Below, one piece after another: positions 36,840 through 45,387 of a DNA stretch of 64,000 bases. The stretch is from NCBI GenBank assembly GCA_016712225.1, contig JADJRL010000003.1, positions 2,431,501-2,495,500 on the forward strand, given 5' to 3'. The notes under the pieces are model-generated. The model searched no databases. It was not told the DNA's origin and saw only the letters and a list, made by a program, of their open reading frames with translations. This DNA is from Candidatus Defluviibacterium haderslevense (GTDB taxonomy: Bacteria > Bacteroidota > Bacteroidia > Chitinophagales > Saprospiraceae). Positions within the stretch are counted from its first letter, which is position 1, and each line of letters starts with the position of its first letter. The position numbers were made by a program, and so were the translations under genes.

Positions 36840-37658
36840 TTAAGCGTGTTTAGCTGCAAAGTTTTGTGCAATACTAAATCCTGCTTCATCTATGCCATAT
36901 GTAAGACCATCAATTTTAGTAGTAAAATAATTATAAGCTATAATTGAAACTGCAGAAGAAGAAATACCTAATGCAGTATTAATTAAGGCTTCAGAAATAC
37001 CATTCGATAATGCTACTGCATCCGGAGCTCCTGCAGTTGCTATAGCCGAGAATGCACGAATCATACCGAATACTGTTCCCAATAGACCTAAGAGTGTTGC
37101 CACTGATGATATGGTTGCCAATATAACCAGGTTTTTTTCCAACATTGGTAATTCTAATGAAGTAGCTTCTTCTATTTCTTTTTGGATAGCAAGTACTTTT
37201 TGTTCTTTATCTAATCCTGACTTGGATCCCATTTCTTTATACTTATGTAATCCTTCGCGAATAACATTAGCTACTGAACCCTTTTGTTTATCACATTCAG
37301 TAATTGCAGCATCTACATTATTGCTGTCCAACAGTCCTTTTACTTTTCTTACGAAGTTTGGTATAGACCCTTTGCCACTAGCTACATTCAACGTAATGAA
37401 ACGCTCAATGATGACACAAATAACAATAATAAAGTTGGCCATAAGTATTGGCACGAGAATACCACCTTTATACATCATTCCTAATAAATTTCCCGGGTGT
37501 GGGTGTTTGGTTGGATCATTACCTTCAAAATTGCCTGGATTCCCCAATACAAAGGTGAAAATCAAGTATCCTATAACTAAAGCCACAGGAATAAGAATGG
37601 AAGCGAATAAAGAACTAAACTTTCCACTAGAAGCTGCATTTACGTTTTGATTGCTCAT
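36840..37658 (-). CDS. exbB: ExbB/TolQ/MotA-family proton channel protein
   Basis: 272 residues with three membrane helices (about 14-36, 67-88 and a third pair near 175-230). The MotA/TolQ/ExbB core reads LLGLLGTVFGMIRAFSAIA and SEALINTALGISSSAVSIIAYNYF. It is the first gene of the Ton operon and forms the pentameric channel around the ExbD dimer. Confidence 0.94.
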   Translation of the reverse strand: MSNQNVNAASSGKFSSLFASILIPVALVIGYLIFTFVLGNPGNFEGNDPTKHPHPGNLLGMMYKGGILVPILMANFIIVICVIIERFITLNVASGKGSIPNFVRKVKGLLDSNNVDAAITECDKQKGSVANVIREGLHKYKEMGSKSGLDKEQKVLAIQKEIEEATSLELPMLEKNLVILATISSVATLLGLLGTVFGMIRAFSAIATAGAPDAVALSNGISEALINTALGISSSAVSIIAYNYFTTKIDGLTYGIDEAGFSIAQNFAAKHA

Positions 37659-38048
37659 AAAATTTTAGTTAACCGTTTTAAAAGATTAATATTTACAAAA
37701 TTTAATTTTAAAAATGTCTAATTTATAGAATAAAAACTAATATTCATAGACAGACTCAAAAAACCTCTGTTTTCCGAATCAGACGTAATATTAAAACGAT
37801 TTAGTTGAAAAATAGCGTCTTCAAAATGAATAAAATGTAAAATTTTACATGAAACATAGATATTATTCATTATACATTGTAATTATGTTGATTATGTATA
37901 AAATAATTATACAATATGTTAATTTAGCATAAAATAAATTGTAATTATTTGCGAATCATCCCACCATAAGCTCGGTCTTGTTCAAGGATATGAATTAAAC
38001 CTTAAACAAAATAATATTTTGATTTTTGTATGATTGCTTAAGTAATAG
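37659..38048. other. Gene-free 390-bp region upstream of exbB
   Basis: A very AT-rich stretch between the start of the Ton operon and the end of kmo. It should hold the Ton operon promoter, but no exact TAnnTTTG box is seen near the start. No RNA or ORF was found. Confidence 0.45.
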
Positions 38049-39401
38049 TTACTTTGAGTCCAATTCATTAAGTTGCTTATAGATACCTGGTAATTGCTCC
38101 GCTGAAATCTCAGCTCCTTCTGAACAAATTTTCATCAAAAGATCATCTTGCTTTCTACCTTTAACCATAGCATCATAATAACTCACATCGGGCCTGAAAG
38201 TAACTAATGCATATTTAGAGTAATATTGTGGAAACATTTTTTCTAAAGCTTGTTCCACTTTTCGCTTTTGTTGAAAAACAGGATCTCCAACTTTATCTCT
38301 CATTTCAACAAAATTATCTTCAGCTAAATCGGAAATAGCATCTGTACTTTTTTTACGGAGTTTGGTAAAGGATGAAAATAATGCTTCACCACTTAATTGT
38401 TGATCTAATAATTGATCAAGGACAACCACATCTTCAAAGCCGCAATTCATGCCTTGACCATAGAATGGAATAATGGCATGAGCCGCATCACCTACCAGTA
38501 ACAGTTTGTCTTCATAATACCAGGGTGAACATTTTACAGAATTTAAATGACCCGTCGGATTGTGAAAGAATTCGGTTTTTAATTCCGGAATTAGAGGTAT
38601 TGCATCGTTGAAGTGAGTTTCAAAGTATTGTTGAATATCGGATTTGGTATTTAATTGCTGAAGACTATCAGGACCTTCATAGGGTAAAAATAAAGTTGCC
38701 GTAAAAGTAGCATCCGGATTAGGAAGTGCGATCATCATAAAATGACCACGTGGCCAAATGTGTAAGGCGTTTTTTTCAAGTTGGAAGGCAGCATTGATAC
38801 CTGGGGGTATAGTTAATTCTTTGTAACCATAATTCTGAAAGGTCTGACTATAATTAAATCGTATCTGAGTACTTAATTGCATCAATCGTTTTCGCGCTTC
38901 GGAATTGGCTCCGTCTGTGGCTAATAAGGTAGTATTGTTTTCAATGATTTGATGTCCATCCTCGCTTTGGAATGTGGCATCCCCGGACACATGATCCCAA
39001 TGAATCAGTTTGTGATTAAAATAAATCTTTGAGGGATTTATTTTTTCAAAAGCATCCATTAACATGACATTCAAAGTCCTTCGTGAAATCGAATTGATAC
39101 ATTCATTTGGTCTTTCGCTGTAAGGCTGGAACAGTAATTCATTCTGAATGGTATGAATCATTCGGCCGTGCATTTGGATGGCATGTGCCATAATTTCTTC
39201 CTCAAGTCCGACAAGCGTTAATCCTGTAATTCCGCGATCAGATAGTGCAAGATTAATCGATCTTCCGGCTGAAATAGCCTCTTTGCGCATATCAGAACGT
39301 GATTCGTATAGATGAACCTCATAACCTCTTTGCGCAAGGCGTAACCCCAATAAACTTCCTACCAATCCGGCTCCTGCTATTGTAATTTGATTAGCTTTCA
39401 T
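38049..39401 (-). CDS. kmo: Kynurenine 3-monooxygenase
   Basis: 450 residues. The FAD-binding start is ITIAGAGLVGSLLGLRLAQRGYEVHLYESR, with SINLALSDRGITGL and LLVGDAAHAIIPFYGQGMNCGFEDV (GDAAH flavin motif) further on. The C-terminal region is mostly soluble. It hydroxylates kynurenine to 3-hydroxykynurenine with NADPH and O2. The start overlaps kynU by 11 bp. Confidence 0.95.
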   Translation of the reverse strand: MKANQITIAGAGLVGSLLGLRLAQRGYEVHLYESRSDMRKEAISAGRSINLALSDRGITGLTLVGLEEEIMAHAIQMHGRMIHTIQNELLFQPYSERPNECINSISRRTLNVMLMDAFEKINPSKIYFNHKLIHWDHVSGDATFQSEDGHQIIENNTTLLATDGANSEARKRLMQLSTQIRFNYSQTFQNYGYKELTIPPGINAAFQLEKNALHIWPRGHFMMIALPNPDATFTATLFLPYEGPDSLQQLNTKSDIQQYFETHFNDAIPLIPELKTEFFHNPTGHLNSVKCSPWYYEDKLLLVGDAAHAIIPFYGQGMNCGFEDVVVLDQLLDQQLSGEALFSSFTKLRKKSTDAISDLAEDNFVEMRDKVGDPVFQQKRKVEQALEKMFPQYYSKYALVTFRPDVSYYDAMVKGRKQDDLLMKICSEGAEISAEQLPGIYKQLNELDSK

Positions 39402-40677
39402 AGTTTTCTAAAATGGTTTTTAAACTTGAATACAAATAAAAGATATCAGCGTATGTATTATATAAAGGCACTGCAGCAACACGAATAACATCTGGTTCAC
39501 GCCAATCTGCAATGATACCTTTTTGATCGAGTTGATGATAAATGCTTTTGTCCGGATGTTTCAATTGGATAGAAACCTGGCAACCTCGCTCAATTGGATC
39601 TAGTGGGCTTATGATTCGAAACCATTTTTGGTCCAGTGTATTTAATAATTGAATTAAATAGTGAGACATTTGTTGAGATTTCCGGTGTAAACTTTCTATG
39701 CCGGCTTCATGAAATATTTCCAGTGATGCCAATAGACTGGCCATCGGAAGTATGGGTGGGTTACTGAGTTGCCAACCTTCTGCCCCAGGCATTAACCTCA
39801 GTTCAGGAGACATTTTAAAACGATTTACTTTATCATGGCCCCACCATCCTGCAAATCTTGGAATATCAAAGCTATTCGAATGCCGTTCATGAACAAAACA
39901 CCCTGCTAATCCTCCTGGTCCTGAATTTAAATATTTATAACTACACCACACTGCAAAATCCGGTCCGTCATCGTGCAATTGTAAATGGAGATTTCCAGCA
40001 CCATGAGCCAGATCAAACCCTACTAAAGCGCCGTGTTTATGTCCTAATTCAGTAATGTATGGGATAGGATAACTTTGTCCTGAATAATAATTTACGGATC
40101 CAATAAGTATCAATGCAATGGTGTCACCATGTTTCTCAATCGTTTGCCTGATATTATCTTTAGAGATATAGGATGAACCTTCCTGATCTGGTGTTAAAAT
40201 AATTAAGCTCGAAGCAGGATCGAATCCATGAAATTTAATTTGAGATTCCACTGCATATCGATCGGATGGAAATGCGCTGTATTCTATGAGAATCTTGTGG
40301 CGTTTTGGAGTGGGGCGATAAAACGAGACCATCATTAAATGTAAGTTTACACTAAGTGTGTTCATGATCACCACTTCAAGGGGTTTTGCCCCTACGATTT
40401 CTGCCATATATTCGGTCAAAAATTCGTGATATTTAACCCATGGATGTTTGGCCAATTCATGACCCAATACACCATACCTTGCCCAATCATCCATTTCATT
40501 GTTAATAAATTGTCTGGCTTGTATAGGTTGTAGGCCTAAGGAATTGCCACAGAAGTACCTGTAATCATTGTCTTCTTTTGTTTTAGGAATATGAAATTTC
40601 GATCTGAAATGTTTGAGTTCATCAGCTTGATCCAGGCTAATGGCATAACTTTCGGTTAATATTTTTGCATCCATCAT
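39391..40677 (-). CDS. kynU: Kynureninase
   Basis: A 428-residue PLP enzyme of aminotransferase class V. The cofactor Lys is in AVWCSYKYLNSGPGG (about 230), preceded by VGFDLAHGAGNLHLQ (the Asp contacting the pyridine ring). It cleaves 3-hydroxykynurenine to 3-hydroxyanthranilate and alanine, a step on the tryptophan-to-NAD route. It is the first gene of the pair with kmo. Two ATG codons are adjacent at the start, 4 bp after a TAAATTTG box. Confidence 0.95.
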   Translation of the reverse strand: MMDAKILTESYAISLDQADELKHFRSKFHIPKTKEDNDYRYFCGNSLGLQPIQARQFINNEMDDWARYGVLGHELAKHPWVKYHEFLTEYMAEIVGAKPLEVVIMNTLSVNLHLMMVSFYRPTPKRHKILIEYSAFPSDRYAVESQIKFHGFDPASSLIILTPDQEGSSYISKDNIRQTIEKHGDTIALILIGSVNYYSGQSYPIPYITELGHKHGALVGFDLAHGAGNLHLQLHDDGPDFAVWCSYKYLNSGPGGLAGCFVHERHSNSFDIPRFAGWWGHDKVNRFKMSPELRLMPGAEGWQLSNPPILPMASLLASLEIFHEAGIESLHRKSQQMSHYLIQLLNTLDQKWFRIISPLDPIERGCQVSIQLKHPDKSIYHQLDQKGIIADWREPDVIRVAAVPLYNTYADIFYLYSSLKTILENYES

Positions 40678-40681
40678 CCTG

Positions 40682-40689
40682 CAAATTTA
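40682..40689 (-). promoter_or_regulatory. Promoter -7 box of kynU
   Basis: The minus strand reads TAAATTTG, followed after 4 bases (CAGG) by the ATG. The transcript would be leaderless or nearly so if this box is used. Confidence 0.5.
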
Positions 40690-40759
40690 ATCGAAATATA
40701 TTCCTTTTTAAGGGCATTTTACATATTAATATTTTTAATAATATATTATATTTTAATTG

Positions 40760-40767
40760 TATATTTG
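40760..40767 (+). promoter_or_regulatory. Promoter -7 box of the Xer recombinase gene
   Basis: TATATTTG followed by CAGT and the ATG, the same layout as on the opposite strand for kynU. It overlaps the first codons of a longer TTG-started frame, which supports the ATG at 40772. Confidence 0.55.
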
Positions 40768-40771
40768 CAGT

Positions 40772-41722
40772 ATGGATTGGCAATCATTAATCAAAGGATT
40801 TAAACACTACTTAAAATTGGAGCGATCCATGTCGGACCATTCTATTCAAGCATATTGCAGAGATGCCAATAAATTAGCCTCTTTTGCTGAATTAAAGCTA
40901 GATGGTAAAGGACCCCTTGAGTTAAGTTTAGAAGATTTAGAATCCTATATCCAATGGTTATTTGAGTTTCAGTTTGATGAACGATCCCAGGCTAGAATGA
41001 TTAGCGGTATTAAAGCCTTTTACAAATTTCTATTACTTGAAGATGTAATAACTTATGATCCAACAGAATTATTAGAAGGACCTAAGTTAGGACAATATAT
41101 TCCTGATGTATTGGGTATTGAAGAAATAGAATTAATCTTACAACATATTGATTTATCTGATTCCAAAGGTCACAGAGATCGGGCTATCATTGAAACCCTA
41201 TATGCATGTGGATTGAGAGTAAGTGAATTAACTGAATTATTAATGAGTCATGTATATCCAGAATTGGGAATCGTGAAAGTCATTGGTAAGGGAAATAAGG
41301 AACGATTGGTGCCAATTGGAGAGCAGGCTTTACAACAAATTCACTTTTACAAAATCGGATTTCGGAATCGACTTCCCATAGCTAAAGGACATGAGGATTA
41401 TTTATTCTTAAATCGATTTGGAAAAAAACTTTCTAGAATCAGTGTTTTTACGACAGTCAAAGAATGTGTTGCCAAAGCTGGGATTCAGAAAATTGTCAGC
41501 CCTCACACTTTTAGACATTCATTTGCTACTCATTTAGTTGAAGGTGGCGCAAACCTAAGAGCAGTTCAAGAAATGCTTGGTCATGAATCGATCAATACCA
41601 CAGAAATTTATACCCATCTTGATAATGATTATTTAAGAGAGACCATACTTAATTTTCATCCTGCAAATCGAAAGCAAGAACAGGTCGATCATGCTACATA
41701 TGGTAGCGTTTCAATGAATTAG
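40772..41722 (+). CDS. xerD: XerC/XerD-type site-specific recombinase
   Basis: 316 residues from the chosen ATG (MDWQSLIKGF). The SAM-like core-binding domain covers about 1-95 (FKHYLKLERSMSDHSIQAYCRD). The catalytic domain has Arg in YACGLRVSELTELL, Lys in VIGKGNKERLVPIG, His-Arg in SPHTFRHSFATHLVE, His in MLGHESINTTEIYTH and the nucleophile Tyr in IYTHLD. This is the housekeeping chromosome-dimer resolution type, unlike the element integrase. XerC and XerD cannot be separated by eye. Confidence 0.9.
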   Translation: MDWQSLIKGFKHYLKLERSMSDHSIQAYCRDANKLASFAELKLDGKGPLELSLEDLESYIQWLFEFQFDERSQARMISGIKAFYKFLLLEDVITYDPTELLEGPKLGQYIPDVLGIEEIELILQHIDLSDSKGHRDRAIIETLYACGLRVSELTELLMSHVYPELGIVKVIGKGNKERLVPIGEQALQQIHFYKIGFRNRLPIAKGHEDYLFLNRFGKKLSRISVFTTVKECVAKAGIQKIVSPHTFRHSFATHLVEGGANLRAVQEMLGHESINTTEIYTHLDNDYLRETILNFHPANRKQEQVDHATYGSVSMN

Positions 41723-41807
41723 GATTTTTTAAGTATCATAAATTTAATTCAAAAGATTGCAAATTGTAATGAATTGAATTAGATTTGCATGAAATAAAAA
41801 AATATTT

Positions 41808-42542
41808 ATGGCCTTAAAACTTTTTAATACCAGTTCAAATCCAATTTTAAAAGATTCTTTATTGGAACAGGTCCAAGGTGTGTCAGGTGTTACGATGACC
41901 AGTTCTGGAGCTGTTAACAAATCCATTATTTTGGGATTGATATTATTAGCGACTGCAATTGTATCATGGATGTTTCCAAGCACTATGTTTTTATGGCCGG
42001 CAGCTATTATCGGATTTGTTTTAGTGCTTATGGCAAGTTTCAAAAAAGAATGGTCTGGTATTATAGCACCTATATATGCAGCAATTGAAGGTTTATTTGT
42101 TGGAACGATATCATTAGTTTATGCTTCTGCATTTAACGGAATCGTATTTCAGGCAACAACGCTCACTATAGCCATACTTTTTCTAATGTTATTTTTATAT
42201 AAATCAGGTCTCATAAAAGTCACCAATAAATTACGATCCGTTATAATGATTGGAACAGGGGCAATAGCTTTGACTTATTTGGTTTCAATGGTTTTAAGTT
42301 TTTTTAACATTCAAATTCCTATGATACATAGTACGGGTATGCTTGGTATTGGTTTTAGTCTTGTAGTCATAGTGATCGCTTCATTAAATCTCCTTTTGGA
42401 TTTTGATTTTTTTGAGAAAGGGGAACAAGCAGGATTACCATCCTATATGGAATGGTTTGCGGCTATGGGATTGATCATTACATTAGTATGGTTATATCTG
42501 GAATTGTTGAGACTATTATCTAAGTTCGGTAGTAAGGATTAA
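41808..42542 (+). CDS. Bax inhibitor-1/YccA-family membrane protein
   Basis: 244 residues with seven predicted membrane helices. Family motifs include IIAPIYAAIEGLFVGTISLVYA, IVFQATTLTIAILFLMLFLYK and LLLDFDFFEKGEQAGLPSYMEWFAAMGLIITLVWLY; the DFDxxExG segment is characteristic. Members are pH-sensitive Ca2+-leak channels, with an unclear role in bacteria. Located alone between xerD and a convergent antiporter. Confidence 0.9.
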   Translation: MALKLFNTSSNPILKDSLLEQVQGVSGVTMTSSGAVNKSIILGLILLATAIVSWMFPSTMFLWPAAIIGFVLVLMASFKKEWSGIIAPIYAAIEGLFVGTISLVYASAFNGIVFQATTLTIAILFLMLFLYKSGLIKVTNKLRSVIMIGTGAIALTYLVSMVLSFFNIQIPMIHSTGMLGIGFSLVVIVIASLNLLLDFDFFEKGEQAGLPSYMEWFAAMGLIITLVWLYLELLRLLSKFGSKD

Positions 42543-42731
42543 GAAAAAAGTATTTACTTGCCTTCATGATGTAAGGACAAAATATTTGCAATCACACGCC
42601 TTGGTAATTGCGATAAAATATTTGAAATAACTTTAAATATCAAAGTTATAAATAAGATTTTTTTAAAAAAAAACCAAATAGTAAATTATTTTTTGATCTT
42701 GAAAGGTTTAGAGTTGTAAATAAAAAACAAA

Positions 42732-44174
42732 CTACAATAAACTTTTCTTTGCAAATAAATAATTAATTAAATTTAATAGAGGACCCGTCATCATCGTAGT
42801 AAACAGTGCCATGATAACCATAATGGTAAAGAGCGTAGGAGATAGTATACCTAAATCATATCCTATATTTAATACAATTAGTTCCATTAGTCCACGTGTA
42901 TTCATAAGTGCCCCTATAGAAAGTGCAACTTTCCATGGGTGACCGGTTATTTTAGAAATTAATGTACTGCCCCCAAATTTACCCATGACGGCAACTAATA
43001 TAATCCAACCACAAGTGATCCATAAATGACCATCATTTAACAAATTGATTTGGGTTCGTAAACCTGTGAAAGCAAAAAAAATCGGTAAGAGGACCAGTGT
43101 AGAAACATCTTCTAATTTTTCTAAATGAAGTGTTTTAATATTTAAATGATGAGGCATGATTGTACCAGCAACAAAAGCACCAAAGAATGCGTGTATACCT
43201 ATTATTTCGGTGAAACTTGCTGATAGTATTAAAATAATAAACACAAGGATGATTGAATATTTGTTATGATTATGATCAAAATTTTCACGACTATTTATTT
43301 TTTTTATCCAGGGCCGTATTAGATAAAACATAATCATAAAAAATAATATGGAAACGGTAAATGTAAACAAGGCGCTTTCTAATCCACTTGATCTCACAAT
43401 AGCAATAACAGCAGCAAGGATACACCATGCAGTCACATCATCGATGGCAGCGCATGTGATGGCTAAATCTCCAAGCGGAGTTTTTGTTAGTTTGCGTTCA
43501 TGTAAAATTCTTGCAAGAATTGGGAAAGCAGTAATACTTATTGAAATACCCATAAATAGAGCAAACGAAGTAAAGTTTACATCCATAGGTGCAAATTCTT
43601 TGAATAGAATAAATGACATACAAATACCCAAAAGAAATGGAAAAAAAATACTGACATGACTGATTAATAAAGCATTTTTTGCTTTACTTTTTAGATGATC
43701 AAAATCTAATTCCATACCGATGATAAACATAAAAAACACCAATCCGACCTGGCTTAAAAATTGAAGATTGGAGAATGAATTTTTAGGAAAAAGAAAATTA
43801 AAGATATCAGGAAAATAATAACCAATTAATGAAGGACCCAGAAATATTCCGGCAATCATTTCTCCGATCACAGATGGTTGGCCCAACTTTTTGATAATGA
43901 ATCCAAATAATTTTGATATGATCAGAATGGCTAAAATTTGTAATAACAGAATTACAAAAGGACTATTTAATTGACTAAGTAATTGATCTGCAATGATCTG
44001 GTATGGACTTAAGTCATTGATATGTTGCTGATTGAATAGGGCTTGATCTGAGGACTGATTTGAAGGGTTCGATTTGGGATTGGTATGCCAATCTTTTCCA
44101 ATGTGTAAGGTTAATCCAATAAAACAAACAAGGGCCCCTACAATTATTGGGTAGAGCAATAAACTCTTTTTCAT
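42732..44174 (-). CDS. CPA2-type cation:proton antiporter
   Basis: 480 residues. After a first helix and a soluble stretch come about 12 membrane helices of the Na+/H+ exchanger fold. Motifs are GEMIAGIFLGPSLIGYYFP, ELDFDHLKSKAK and LAITCAAIDDVTAWCILA (the paired Asp site), with FFGAFVAGTIMPHH and MNTRGLMELIVLNIGYDLG further on. No TrkA-type regulatory domain is present, unlike KefB/KefC. It exchanges K+ or Na+ for H+ across the inner membrane. Confidence 0.92.
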   Translation of the reverse strand: MKKSLLLYPIIVGALVCFIGLTLHIGKDWHTNPKSNPSNQSSDQALFNQQHINDLSPYQIIADQLLSQLNSPFVILLLQILAILIISKLFGFIIKKLGQPSVIGEMIAGIFLGPSLIGYYFPDIFNFLFPKNSFSNLQFLSQVGLVFFMFIIGMELDFDHLKSKAKNALLISHVSIFFPFLLGICMSFILFKEFAPMDVNFTSFALFMGISISITAFPILARILHERKLTKTPLGDLAITCAAIDDVTAWCILAAVIAIVRSSGLESALFTFTVSILFFMIMFYLIRPWIKKINSRENFDHNHNKYSIILVFIILILSASFTEIIGIHAFFGAFVAGTIMPHHLNIKTLHLEKLEDVSTLVLLPIFFAFTGLRTQINLLNDGHLWITCGWIILVAVMGKFGGSTLISKITGHPWKVALSIGALMNTRGLMELIVLNIGYDLGILSPTLFTIMVIMALFTTMMTGPLLNLINYLFAKKSLL

Positions 44175-44393
44175 TTAAATATTCTTTTGGCGTATATTTT
44201 AAATTATCCTTTTCTATGAGATCTAAAACAAGAGTTCAATAGATTGATTGTCAAATATAATAATTTGTTGTACTTTCCTACTGCATTTGATCAATATATA
44301 ACTATAGAAGCTAATTTAATCAGCTTTAATGTGATTTAATGAATCAAGGAAATTGTATGAAAACTAATTAATTTACAACTTAATCTAGAAAAT

Positions 44394-44416
44394 AAAAAAG
44401 GGACCGCAAAGGTCCC
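44394..44416 (-). terminator. Terminator of the DUF937 gene
   Basis: Stem GGGACC/GGTCCC with a GCAAA loop, followed on the minus strand by TTTTTT, 39 bp past the stop codon. Confidence 0.8.
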
Positions 44417-44454
44417 ATTCTAATTTTTATATTATTTACAAAAACGAGTTAATT

Positions 44455-45075
44455 TTATTTATTTCCTCCAAAAAGGCCTCCAAGCATACCGCCAATGCCA
44501 CCTCCTAGTATATCATCAAGCATATTTCCATCATTATTTTTGTCTAGAACACTAGTTAGAATACCCATTAATGGACTTCCACCAGTCTGTCCACCTAATA
44601 CAGATCCAATGATATTGGTGAGGCCGCCAGCATCAGCTCCAGTTTGTTGTTTTGCTTTTCCTAATAAACCAAGAATAACCGGTGCCAGAGTAATCATCAT
44701 TTTTAGAATTTTTCCACTATCAAGGTTGGTGTTTTGTGATAATGCATTAACAAGATTTCCTTGTTTAAAACCCAGTATATGGCCTAGTATACCAGCTCCA
44801 TTTAGCATATTGCTATTTGGCGCTTCGTTTTGACCTGATAAGAACCCCGAAAGATTGTCTAATATACTTCCATCATGATCCTTTTCCAATGCGTTATTTA
44901 ATGCATTGGCTCCGTCAGGTGTGGAAGCATTGGTACCAATAGCTCCCATTAAGGTAGAAAAAATAGCATGAGCAGCAGTTTCTGTTTGCTGAGGATTTTC
45001 AATACCTGCAATATTTCCAAGTTGATTCAAAAGTCCTCCTGATAGTTGACTTTGAAAAAGTTCGTTTAAATTCAT
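44455..45075 (-). CDS. DUF937 family protein
   Basis: A 206-residue soluble protein rich in Gly, Asn, Leu and Ala. It has the DUF937 pattern: ENPQQTETAAHAIFSTLMGAI, LDNLSGFLSG and KMMITLAPVILGLLGKAKQQ, ending in Gly-rich LDDILGGGIGGMLGGLFGG. No signal peptide and no catalytic motif. Function of the family is unknown. Transcribed alone with its own terminator. Confidence 0.85.
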   Translation of the reverse strand: MNLNELFQSQLSGGLLNQLGNIAGIENPQQTETAAHAIFSTLMGAIGTNASTPDGANALNNALEKDHDGSILDNLSGFLSGQNEAPNSNMLNGAGILGHILGFKQGNLVNALSQNTNLDSGKILKMMITLAPVILGLLGKAKQQTGADAGGLTNIIGSVLGGQTGGSPLMGILTSVLDKNNDGNMLDDILGGGIGGMLGGLFGGNK

Positions 45076-45160
45076 TGTAAAAAGCTGTATTTATGTGGTT
45101 AAAAAAAGAGAGAACATTAGGACAAGGGAATTAGTTCCAAATCATCTAAAATTTGAACAT

Positions 45161-45227
45161 ATTGTTTAATCAGGCAGAATTAAAGATATTGTTTAATCAG
45201 GCAGAATTAAAGATATTGTTTAATCAG
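45161..45227. repeat. 27-bp tandem repeat, 2.5 copies
   Basis: Two exact 27-bp copies (beginning ATTGTTTAATCAGGCAG, at 45161 and 45188) and a 13-bp partial third at 45215. It lies in the divergent region between the DUF937 and kup genes. Confidence 0.9.
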
Positions 45228-45339
45228 AATAGTCTTGTTTTATCTTAAAGCTGCCTAATGTGGTATTTCTAAACGTATATTTATTAATCCGTTCAAAAAA
45301 TTAGTATCCAATAAATTAAACCATTAAGTTAGTGATAAT

Positions 45340-45347
45340 TACCTTTG
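45340..45347 (+). promoter_or_regulatory. Possible promoter -7 box of kup
   Basis: TACCTTTG (TAnnTTTG), 40 bp before the ATG and downstream of the tandem repeat. Confidence 0.4.
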
Positions 45348-45387
45348 GAGGTTCTAAAATAACAATGGTAAAAGTTTTTCAAAGTAT

